A stretch of DNA of 8,669 nt from Desulfobacteraceae bacterium (GTDB lineage: Bacteria; Desulfobacterota; Desulfobacteria; Desulfobacterales; Desulfosarcinaceae), in the NCBI GenBank assembly GCA_027031325.1, contig JALVRI010000589.1, positions 1 to 8,669 on the forward strand, in the 5' to 3' direction. Below, one piece after another: positions 1 to 5,354 of the stretch (its first letter is position 1; the number at the start of each line of letters is the position of its first letter). The position numbers and the translations under genes were made by a program. The notes under the pieces were generated by a model. It was not told the origin of the DNA. It saw nothing but the letters and a program-made list of their open reading frames with translations, and searched no databases.

Positions 1-119
1 AGCTGGCCGGTACTGATGATACCTTCTTCGATCAGTTGTTCCCCGATACGGCGCTTGGTTCTGCGACCAGCATTCCTACGCTCAATCTTCCTGCTATCCG
101 GTTGCTCTACCATATCCAT
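1..119 (-). CDS. Partial protein with GspE_N/MshEN-like N-terminus (PilB/GspE-type ATPase or stand-alone domain)
   Basis: Only the first 39 codons are visible; the gene runs off the left edge. The peptide begins MDMVEQPDSRKIERR, a basic stretch, and continues RIGEQLIEEGIISTGQL. That last part matches the pattern at the start of GspE_N/MshEN domains (R-[IL]-G, then L, then E-x-G-x-I-S, then L). Such domains sit at the N-terminus of type II secretion and type IV pilus assembly ATPases, where some bind cyclic di-GMP, and also occur alone in small proteins. The ATG at 119 is preceded by an AGGAAAGGA ribosome-binding site, so the start is well supported; an in-frame ATG two codons later is an alternative. 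Whether an ATPase domain follows cannot be seen. Family resemblance is fairly clear; exact identity is not. Confidence 0.6.
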   Translation of the reverse strand, partial: MDMVEQPDSRKIERRNAGRRTKRRIGEQLIEEGIISTGQ

Positions 120-458
120 GCTTCCTTTCCTGCCTTTTTAAGAGCCTGTTAAGGTTTACAAACAGCTTCGAACCCGAATGACAGCCGGTGGCTGATCAAT
201 ACCGAAATCAAAAAAAAACACCTGCCATGTGACCTGATCCCGGGCCATTCCAGCTTTGAACCTCTCAGCCGGCAGACCCCTTGGCTTCGCTCCGAACGCA
301 GTTCAGGGAGATTGATTTGCGCGGACAGCTAAACCTTTAGGCTGAAATGCCGATATGCCATATATCACATTGATCTTTTGATCTTGGAAAAATTGTGTTA
401 AGTTAAGAGATACTTTGTTGAACAAAAAGAGTATACCCCAAGCCGCGCCTGTAACAAA
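120..458. other. Intergenic spacer between divergent genes
   Basis: About 340 bases with no convincing gene. It separates the minus-strand left-edge gene from the plus-strand cNMP-binding gene, so it should hold promoters for both directions. It contains a run of nine A (211-219), a small inverted repeat GATAT-N5-ATATC (352-366) and a perfect tandem repeat of TTGATCTT (370-385). A TTGGAA (384-389) lies upstream of a poor GATACT-like -10, but the spacing (19) and match are too weak to call a promoter. No reading frame here resembles a protein. Confidence 0.5.
370..385. repeat. Tandem direct repeat, 2 x TTGATCTT
   Basis: Two perfect head-to-tail copies of the octamer TTGATCTT occupy 370-377 and 378-385, in the AT-rich region 74-89 bases upstream of the GTG start at 459. 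The position suits a binding site for a regulator of the downstream cNMP-domain gene. No known regulator site is recognised, and the repeat may be chance. Confidence 0.4.
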
Positions 459-938
459 GTGAAAACAGAACTCGATCACAAATCCTTGTGCGACTTCATC
501 AGTGATCTGCCGCTTTTTCACAGCCTCGACCGCCGGGAGGTCGACATCCTGGCCGGCTACATGAATGTAGTCGAACTTGCCGCCGGTCAGACACTTTTCA
601 ACCAATGGGACAAGGCTGATTTTGTATGCTTCATCGAAAACGGCACCCTCAACGTGATGAAAAAAAGCAGTCCCGACATCTACCGGCCCATAACGGTCTT
701 GGAGCGGGGCCGTTCAATAGGCGAAATGTCGATCATCGACAACTTTCCCAGATCGGCCACGGTTGTGGCCCGCCAAGACTGCCGGCTGATATTACTGTAT
801 CGTGACGCCTTTCAACGCCTGATGGATGAACACAACGACATCGGGGTAAAAATTCTAAAAGGCCTGGCCCGCTTGTTGAGCCTCAACCTGAAAAAAACCT
901 CCAGCCGCCTGGCAGACAACATGCTGCCCATGGGCTGA
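459..938 (+). CDS. Stand-alone cyclic nucleotide-binding domain protein
   Basis: A 159-residue protein that is almost entirely one cNMP-binding (CRP-like effector) domain. Residues 15-60 (LPLFHSLDRREVDILAG onward) form the helical entry and first beta strands. The phosphate-binding cassette is GEMSIIDNFPRSATV (88-102), with the conserved Glu89 and Arg98 that contact phosphate and ribose in cAMP/cGMP binders. The C-terminal helix (117-150) is followed by no DNA-binding helix-turn-helix, so this is not a CRP/FNR transcription factor; it may be a signalling subunit that acts on a partner. The GTG at 459 is the only plausible start, because the frame is closed by TAA at 399-401 and no ATG lies between; the ribosome-binding site is weak. 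The membrane protein gene follows 17 bases later, suggesting co-transcription. The domain call is secure; ligand and role are unknown. Confidence 0.85.
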   Translation: MKTELDHKSLCDFISDLPLFHSLDRREVDILAGYMNVVELAAGQTLFNQWDKADFVCFIENGTLNVMKKSSPDIYRPITVLERGRSIGEMSIIDNFPRSATVVARQDCRLILLYRDAFQRLMDEHNDIGVKILKGLARLLSLNLKKTSSRLADNMLPMG

Positions 939-955
939 AGAACCGGGAGTCATAG

Positions 956-1543
956 ATGAATTTCCGCAAACACTTGGAAAAGGCTTGGTATCTGTTGGTC
1001 AACAATCTCTTGATCTTGATCTTCATGACTCTGGCCATGCTCGTTGTCAGCGCCCTTACACTCGGAATCCTGGCTCCGGTCGTGGCGGCAGGCTATCTCG
1101 ACTCCATGATCCGACTGGCAAGAGATGGCCGTGAACCGTCTCTCCAGGACATATTTTCCCAGATGAGCCTGTTTTTGCCGTTGCTGGCCTTCGGATTCGG
1201 CTCTTTGATTATCTGCCTGATCGGCTATGCCATCTTCTTCCCCTTCGGGGTGTTGCTAGCCTGCGGTATAACCTTCGGGTTTATCTACGTGATTCCCTTG
1301 ATGTGCGACAAGCGCCTTTCCCTGGCCGAGGCCGCCCGCCAAAGCTGGAGCATGGCGACTTCCGGACAGGTCATAGATCACCTGGTCCTGGTCGTCCTTT
1401 TTCTTGGAATTTCGGTCATCGGCAGTTCAATCTTCATCGGGACTTTCGTCACCACACCCTTTGCCGCCATTTTGCTGGCCTCGGTGTATATCGAAAAAAC
1501 AGGCGGCCGATTCTCGACGGCCGACGAATCCAGGCAAGGATAG
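956..1543 (+). CDS. Multi-pass integral membrane protein of unknown function
   Basis: A 195-residue, strongly hydrophobic protein, certainly in the inner membrane. Likely membrane segments are at about 12-34, 36-48 (short), 70-92, 94-116 and 141-180 (probably two helices). Between the first and second halves lies a polar loop, GYLDSMIRLARDGREPSLQD (46-65). That layout, a Gly-Tyr followed by an Arg-rich stretch and a 'psl.d.f' motif, recalls several poorly characterised bacterial membrane families of the DUF975/DUF4013/DUF2189 kind, but I cannot assign one. The ATG at 956 has a GGGAG ribosome-binding site eight bases upstream. The gene lies 17 bases after the cNMP-binding gene and probably shares its transcript, so the two products may work together (inference). 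No enzymatic motif or signal peptide is visible. The gene ends 19 bases before the stop of the convergent small gene. Confidence 0.75.
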   Translation: MNFRKHLEKAWYLLVNNLLILIFMTLAMLVVSALTLGILAPVVAAGYLDSMIRLARDGREPSLQDIFSQMSLFLPLLAFGFGSLIICLIGYAIFFPFGVLLACGITFGFIYVIPLMCDKRLSLAEAARQSWSMATSGQVIDHLVLVVLFLGISVIGSSIFIGTFVTTPFAAILLASVYIEKTGGRFSTADESRQG

Positions 1544-1562
1544 ACAAAAGGCCGCTAAGGGT

Positions 1563-1847
1563 TCATTGGTCCTCGTATTCTGCTTCCAGTTCCTCGAGCT
1601 TTTCCTCGCTGATCAGGCCCAGCTCCAGCATCAACTGACCGATGCCGTCTTTGCGCAATTCATCTACCTTCAGGACGGTCTCGGGGCTCTTGTTATCGAG
1701 ACTGTAGAAGGTATAATTGAGATTGAGCCTGCTCTTTTTTAGCAGCTTGAAAGAACGGCCGAAATAGATGAAATGGTAACTCAGGACAAAATAACCCAAG
1801 GCTATGATAAGGGCATAAATAAGGTACTGCTTGATTCGTTCTCCCAT
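1563..1847 (-). CDS. Small single-pass membrane protein with GspE_N/MshEN-like C-terminal motif
   Basis: A 94-residue protein. Residues 8-29 form one hydrophobic helix (YLIYALIIALGYFVL and onward) that would anchor it in the inner membrane. A basic stretch follows (FGRSFKLLKKSR, 29-40), so by the positive-inside rule the remainder is probably cytoplasmic. The tail GIGQLMLELGLISEEKL (about 68-84) aligns without gaps with RIGEQLIEEGIISTGQL of the left-edge gene and with the repeat unit of GspE_N/MshEN domains; it ends in an acidic helix. The ATG at 1847 has a strong GGGAGGT ribosome-binding site, supporting a real gene despite its size. It is transcribed toward the membrane protein gene. I do not recognise a named family. 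Function is unknown; a small partner of a pilus or secretion ATPase is conceivable but speculative. Confidence 0.7.
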   Translation of the reverse strand: MGERIKQYLIYALIIALGYFVLSYHFIYFGRSFKLLKKSRLNLNYTFYSLDNKSPETVLKVDELRKDGIGQLMLELGLISEEKLEELEAEYEDQ

Positions 1848-2223
1848 GGTGGACCTCCCGGCTTATCTTCAACAGGAACAAACATTGCTTTCGAATTCAG
1901 GTTTACAACCCAAACCGCCAGCCATCTAATTATTGCAAAATCAACTCCTGATTCAAACCCGCTTCTCTGTCAATCGATGGATTGTACCCTTAGATACCAA
2001 AGCCACCTGCCGGCCCGATTCAGCGTCAAAGATGACGATTTCCGCAATTTGAACAGCCGGACTCTTGCAAAATGAAAACTGTTTTTCACAGTCTCCATTA
2101 ATATCTACTAAGAAAGAAGGCGGCTTGCAACTGTCCTGGAAACGATCCGGTACTTTCCGGTAAAACGGCCTGAGTTTTAACAGACGCAAGATGCGGCATG
2201 ACTAGATGTCGGAAGGGCACCCT

Positions 2224-2241
2224 CCGGGAGCCGGGTCCCGG
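2224..2241. repeat. GC-rich inverted repeat upstream of speE
   Basis: CCGGGA (2224-2229) and TCCCGG (2236-2241) are perfect complements around a six-base loop GCCGGG. The hairpin has no following T-run, so it is not a classic terminator. It sits just upstream of the TTGACA box that may drive speE, so it would not be part of a transcript from that box. Operator or chance are both possible. Confidence 0.3.
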
Positions 2242-2253
2242 CCGGAATCAGCC

Positions 2254-2282
2254 TTGACACTTCAGTGAAAGTCGGCTATTTG
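2254..2282 (+). promoter_or_regulatory. Possible sigma-70 promoter of the speE operon
   Basis: A perfect -35 hexamer TTGACA (2254-2259) is followed 17 bases later by TATTTG (2277-2282), a poor -10 with three of six consensus bases. A transcript starting near 2289 would carry a leader of roughly 48 bases before the speE ATG at 2337. The -35 match and spacing support it; the -10 does not, so this is tentative. Confidence 0.3.
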
Positions 2283-2336
2283 GCTCTGCTCATATTATCC
2301 CGGATTATCGTCAAAAATCAAAGGGATGCTGTTGCC

Positions 2337-3188
2337 ATGAACAAATTCAGCGAAACCCTCTACGACAGTTACTGCCAGGAATTCAGGGTTGACGAGCTTT
2401 TGTATGAAGACAAGACCGATCATCAACACCTGGTCATTTTTCACAATGCCGCCTTCGGCCGGGTGATGGCCCTGGACGGGATCGTCCAGACGACCGAAAA
2501 GGACGAATTCATCTACCATGAAATGCTGGCCCATGTGCCCTTGATCGCCCATGGACACCCTTCCAGGGTGCTTATCATCGGCGGAGGCGACGGTGCCACC
2601 CTGCGTGAGGTTGCCAAGCACCGCCAAGTTGAAAAAATCGTCATGGTTGAAATCGACTCAAGGGTAATCGAGATCTGCCGCCGGTATCTGCCAGGGCATT
2701 CAGCCGGTGCTTTCGAAGATCACCGCCTGGAACTGGTCATCGATGACGGGCTGAATTTCGTCAGCCGGGCAAACTCCAGGTTCGACGTCATAATCACCGA
2801 TTCAACCGATCCCATCGGCCCCGGCGAAACCCTCTTCGGCGAAAGGTTCTACCGGGCTTGCCGCGACCGCCTTGCGCCGGGGGGGATCCTGGTCACCCAA
2901 AACGGAGTCTGCTTCATGCAACTGGAAGAAGCTGCTACCACAGCACGCCATTTTAAAACTCTTTTCGCCGACTGGCATTTTTATTCGGCCGCGGTTCCAA
3001 CTTACGTGGGCGGAATAATGGTCTTTGGCTGGGCAAGTGACGATCGCCGCTTGCGCCACCTGAGCCAGGCCGAAATCGAGGGACGCTACTTGCAAAGCGG
3101 AATCAAAACCCGTTACTATACACCCGAAATCCACAAGGCGTCCTTTGCCTTGCCCCGTTACCTGCTCGAGGCAATCGGAAGAGTATAA
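2337..3188 (+). CDS. speE: Spermidine synthase (polyamine aminopropyltransferase)
   Basis: Transfers the aminopropyl group from decarboxylated S-adenosylmethionine to putrescine, giving spermidine and methylthioadenosine, in the cytoplasm. The 283-residue protein resembles Escherichia SpeE (288 residues) along its whole length. Visible blocks: TDHQHLVIF (27-35), GRVMALDGIVQTTEKDEFIY (41-60), the nucleotide-binding loop GGGDG (82-86), acidic MVEID (103-107), IDDG (135-138), and DSTDPIGP (155-162) with the catalytic/diamine-binding aspartates. The frame is open further upstream (to 2265), but family alignment starts at NKFSETLYDSY, right after the ATG at 2337, which has AAAGGGA upstream, so that start is chosen. 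The decarboxylase gene begins one base after the stop, which implies an operon. SpeD, needed for the aminopropyl donor, is not visible. Identification is very secure. Confidence 0.95.
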   Translation: MNKFSETLYDSYCQEFRVDELLYEDKTDHQHLVIFHNAAFGRVMALDGIVQTTEKDEFIYHEMLAHVPLIAHGHPSRVLIIGGGDGATLREVAKHRQVEKIVMVEIDSRVIEICRRYLPGHSAGAFEDHRLELVIDDGLNFVSRANSRFDVIITDSTDPIGPGETLFGERFYRACRDRLAPGGILVTQNGVCFMQLEEAATTARHFKTLFADWHFYSAAVPTYVGGIMVFGWASDDRRLRHLSQAEIEGRYLQSGIKTRYYTPEIHKASFALPRYLLEAIGRV

Positions 3189-3189
3189 A

Positions 3190-4395
3190 ATGCAGCTCCT
3201 TTCCATAAAACAACCGCAAGAAGGCACTTATTTTCATCGGCTTGCACAGATCAACGGCACACCGGCCCTGGTGATCGACTGTCGGGTGATTCGGCACCAA
3301 TACCTGGTTTTGCAATCGGCTCTGCCAGGTGTCCGGCTTTACTATGCCATCAAGGCCCTGCCCCATACCGAGGTGGTGGCGGCCCTGGCCGAACTTGGAG
3401 CAGGATTCGAGATAGCCGGCAGCGGCGAGCTCCAACTTTTACGCCAGGCCCGCGTTAAACCACGGGATACCATCCATACCCATCCTATCAAGCGCGATAA
3501 CGACATCCGCCAGGCCCTGCGCTTCGGCTGCACGACCTTCGTCATCGACAACACCGAGGAATTACTTAAGTTCATCCCTTACAAGCACCGGGTCGGCCTG
3601 ATACTACGCCTGCGTTTCAGGAGCCGCGACGCCGTGGTGGACCTTTCCCGCAAATTCGGATGCCCGCCGCAAGAGGCTTACCAACTGATAGCCCTGGCAA
3701 CCCGGCTCGGAATCCACGTAAAGGGACTGTCTTTTCACGTGGGGTCCCAATGCCTCTGCCCGGACATGCACGTTCAGGCCATCAACGTCTGTAACCGGAT
3801 CATCCGCCAAACCCATGACCTGGGAGCCGCGCCGATAAGCCTGCTCGATATCGGGGGCGGATTTCCAGTCGCTTACGACCAGGATGTGCCGTCCATCGAA
3901 GCTTTCAGTGCCCCGATCGTCCAGGCCCTCAACAGGCTTCCACGCTATGTCACCCTGGCGGCTGAACCGGGTCGTTTCCTGGTGGCACCTGCCGGAACCG
4001 CATTGCTGAGCATAATCGGCAAGGCCTGGCGTGAAGGCCAAATCTGGTATTACCTTGACGACGGAATATACGGTCTTTTCAGCGGCCAGGTTTTCGACCA
4101 CACCCGTTACCCCCTGGAGGTCTTTTCTGAATCACCCAAGCGCTATCCCAGTGTCCTGGCCGGTCCAACCTGCGACGGCACCGACGTTATTGCCGAAAAC
4201 CTCATGCTGCCGGAGCTGGAAATAGGGGATTTTCTGGTGGGCCGCCAGATGGGAGCCTATACCATCGCTTCTGCCACCAGGTTCAACAGTTTGCCCCCGG
4301 CGCAAGTAGTAGTTCTCGACAGCCGACGTAAAAGCCATGACGCCTGTAATGCGACCGGAATCGAGTCCGGCGGATCGAAACCGCCTGCCTCCTGA
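3190..4395 (+). CDS. Fold-type III PLP-dependent ornithine/lysine-type decarboxylase
   Basis: A 401-residue cytoplasmic enzyme of the alanine racemase-fold decarboxylases. Key residues in order: PLP lysine in YAIK (K55); HTHPIKRDNDI (96-106); KFG (155-157); HVGSQ (183-187); the glycine loop GGGFP (222-226); EPGR (259-262) for PLP phosphate; DDGIYG (290-295); GPTCDGTD (325-332), carrying the active-site Cys328-Asp329; and MGAYT (354-358). A Cys-Asp pair at this site is typical of ornithine/lysine decarboxylases, whereas diaminopimelate decarboxylases carry Cys-Glu. Next to speE the simplest role is ornithine to putrescine; lysine to cadaverine, or both, cannot be excluded. The ATG at 3190 lies one base after the speE stop with GGAAGAG at the right distance, so translation is probably coupled; an earlier in-frame ATG at 3145 lies inside speE and is unlikely. 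The residues after about 380 look like a variable tail. Confidence 0.88.
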   Translation: MQLLSIKQPQEGTYFHRLAQINGTPALVIDCRVIRHQYLVLQSALPGVRLYYAIKALPHTEVVAALAELGAGFEIAGSGELQLLRQARVKPRDTIHTHPIKRDNDIRQALRFGCTTFVIDNTEELLKFIPYKHRVGLILRLRFRSRDAVVDLSRKFGCPPQEAYQLIALATRLGIHVKGLSFHVGSQCLCPDMHVQAINVCNRIIRQTHDLGAAPISLLDIGGGFPVAYDQDVPSIEAFSAPIVQALNRLPRYVTLAAEPGRFLVAPAGTALLSIIGKAWREGQIWYYLDDGIYGLFSGQVFDHTRYPLEVFSESPKRYPSVLAGPTCDGTDVIAENLMLPELEIGDFLVGRQMGAYTIASATRFNSLPPAQVVVLDSRRKSHDACNATGIESGGSKPPAS

Positions 4396-4447
4396 AATCA
4401 CCTGCCTGCGGCTGTCTTCACACAGTACCTGGAATACCTTTGCCGCC

Positions 4448-4471
4448 CGGCCGACATTTCCTTGTCGGCCG
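4448..4471. repeat. Perfect hairpin downstream of the decarboxylase gene
   Basis: CGGCCGACA (4448-4456) and TGTCGGCCG (4463-4471) form an uninterrupted nine-base stem with a six-base loop (TTTCCT), 52 bases after the decarboxylase stop. No T-run follows on either strand. It may be an mRNA 3'-end stabiliser or a pause site ahead of the terminator at 4522-4567. Confidence 0.55.
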
Positions 4472-4483
4472 AACAGACAACTC

Positions 4484-4548
4484 GCACCCCCAGGGGACTG
4501 CGGGGCCTGCCTGGTACACGCAAAAAAAAGGAGCCTGCACCCCCAGGG
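4484..4548. repeat. 12-base direct repeat GCACCCCCAGGG (two copies)
   Basis: Identical copies of GCACCCCCAGGG lie at 4484-4495 and 4537-4548, 53 bases apart. The second forms most of the loop of the bidirectional terminator. A local duplication of a terminator segment, later degraded on one side, would explain it; function is unknown. Confidence 0.4.
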
Positions 4549-4567
4549 CAAAGCTCCTTGTCTTTTT
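4522..4567. terminator. Probable bidirectional rho-independent terminator
   Basis: AAGGAGC (4528-4534) pairs with GCTCCTT (4553-4559) around an 18-base loop. Read on the minus strand the stem runs straight into a run of T (complement of A 4522-4529), an excellent terminator about 10 bases after the 3' end of tRNA-Leu. Read on the plus strand the stem is followed by GTCTTTTTG (4560-4568), a weaker U-tract that could end the speE-decarboxylase transcript. The position between convergent units fits both roles. Confidence 0.75.
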
Positions 4568-4569
4568 GA

Positions 4570-4657
4570 TGGTGCCGGAGGAGAGACTCGAACTCTCAAG
4601 GGCGTAAAGCCCGGCGGATTTTGAGTCCGCTGCGTTTACCAGTTTCACCACTCCGGC
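4570..4657 (-). tRNA. tRNA-Leu (anticodon CAA)
   Basis: The minus strand folds as a complete class II tRNA with encoded CCA. The acceptor stem is GCCGGAG / CTCCGGC with discriminator A, as expected for leucine. The anticodon stem GCGGA/TCCGC encloses loop CTCAAAA, giving anticodon CAA, which reads UUG. The long variable arm has stem GGGC/GCCC, and the T arm is GAGAG-TTCGAGT-CTCTC. The long variable arm, the discriminator A and the anticodon all agree. It is the last gene of the minus-strand cluster, has its own strong promoter and is followed by a terminator. Confidence 0.96.
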
Positions 4658-4662
4658 GACGA

Positions 4663-4698
4663 TGGCGGGTTTATAGTCAAATCACCCCTACTTGTCAA
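4663..4698 (-). promoter_or_regulatory. Strong sigma-70 promoter of tRNA-Leu
   Basis: On the minus strand a perfect -35 TTGACA (4698-4693), a 17-base spacer and a near-perfect -10 TATAAA (4675-4670) precede the tRNA. A start near 4663 leaves a leader of about six bases before the mature 5' end at 4657. The bases right after the -10 are CCCGCC, a GC-rich discriminator of the type linked to stringent control of stable-RNA promoters. The -35 box overlaps the TGA stop (4697-4695) of the tsaC-like gene. Confidence 0.8.
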
Positions 4699-5354
4699 CC
4701 AAGTTTGCGCAAGCGCGAGGCAACCTCATGGATGACCGAATCAGGTACCCGGCCGGGCCTGATTATTCTGACCTTTCCGCCTTCCACGGCAACGACGGTC
4801 GACGGCCCTCCGGCAGCCAAGGGCCCGGCATCCAGGATGACATCAACTTTGCGGGCCAGCACCGGGTTCAAATCTTCGATCCGTGACGGTGGCACCTGCC
4901 CTGAAACATTGGCGCTGGTTCCGGTAAGCGGGCGTCCCATCAATCTCACCAAGGCTGCCGTCACCGGGTGGGCCACCAGCCTGATACCCACTGTCTTGCC
5001 TCCGGCAAGCAGGTCCGGGGGCAATCGGTTCCCGGCCGGAACAACGAAAGTAACCCCCCCCGGCCAAAATTCGTCCATCAGGGCCAGGGTCAGCGGATCG
5101 GGCTTCACGGTTACCTGCTGAAGCTGTTCTTTAGCACCCAGCAAGACAGAAAGCGGCTTGTCGGCCGGTCTTTGTTTGAGCCTGAAGACTTTCTTCACCG
5201 CTGCCCGGTTCAGGGCGTCCACAGCAAGTCCGTACACTCCCAGGGTTGGAACCACCGCCGTTCCTCCGCCTGCCACGATGCCGGCTGTCTTGCGCAAGAT
5301 GGCCGCATCCGTCGAATCAGGCCCGATCCGGAAACTATTTGAATTCCTGCTCAA
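4695..5354 (-). CDS. L-threonylcarbamoyladenylate synthase, TsaC/Sua5/YrdC family
   Basis: Makes threonylcarbamoyl-AMP from threonine, bicarbonate and ATP, the first step of the t6A37 modification of tRNAs that read ANN codons. The 219-residue protein is a single YrdC-like domain without the C-terminal Sua5 domain. Numbered from the chosen start it shows PTLGVYGLAVDAL (36-48), the K-x-R motif in LKQRPADKPLSVL (K60, R62), the S-x-N motif in TGTSANVSG (S147, N149), PSTVV (184-188) and IIRPG (197-201). The usual PT-[ED]-T-x-YGL reads PT-L-G-V-YGL here. The start is uncertain: an ATG at 5405 would overlap purDE by 71 bases and add 17 residues with no family resemblance, so the TTG at 5354 (AAGG nine bases upstream, 20-base overlap) is preferred. 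A YciO-like paralogue is a less likely alternative. Confidence 0.85.
   Translation of the reverse strand: MSRNSNSFRIGPDSTDAAILRKTAGIVAGGGTAVVPTLGVYGLAVDALNRAAVKKVFRLKQRPADKPLSVLLGAKEQLQQVTVKPDPLTLALMDEFWPGGVTFVVPAGNRLPPDLLAGGKTVGIRLVAHPVTAALVRLMGRPLTGTSANVSGQVPPSRIEDLNPVLARKVDVILDAGPLAAGGPSTVVAVEGGKVRIIRPGRVPDSVIHEVASRLRKLG

Larger units (their letters stand above)
1848..2336. other. Long gene-free stretch between divergent genes
   Basis: Nearly 490 bases between the small membrane protein gene (minus) and speE (plus), visibly richer in AT than the genes on either side up to about 2190. No reading frame has both a credible start and a recognisable product. A minus-strand frame (1953-2189) is open but starts at a TTG without a ribosome-binding site. 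A GC-rich hairpin (2224-2241) and a TTGACA box (2254-2259) lie at the speE-proximal end. It could hold promoters for both flanking genes, an unrecognised RNA, or a decayed gene. Confidence 0.45.

Noticed and set aside
200..240. Possible sigma-54 promoter (TGGCAGG on the minus strand near the A-run)
   Set aside because: The required GC dinucleotide ten bases after GG is missing; only T follows.
1953..2189. Minus-strand frame of 78 codons in the gene-free stretch
   Set aside because: It begins at TTG, has no ribosome-binding site, is closed by a stop five codons upstream and matches no family I recognise.
2265..2336. Upstream extension of speE by 24 codons
   Set aside because: The extra residues do not resemble any spermidine synthase N-terminus and would overlap the putative promoter; the ATG at 2337 fits the family length.
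3145..3189. Earlier in-frame ATG for the decarboxylase, inside speE
   Set aside because: No ribosome-binding site was noted there, and the ATG at 3190 has GGAAGAG properly placed and lies one base after the speE stop.
4418..4651. Minus-strand frame across the tRNA starting MVKLVNAADSKSAG
   Set aside because: This peptide is the well-known false translation of a leucine tRNA gene.
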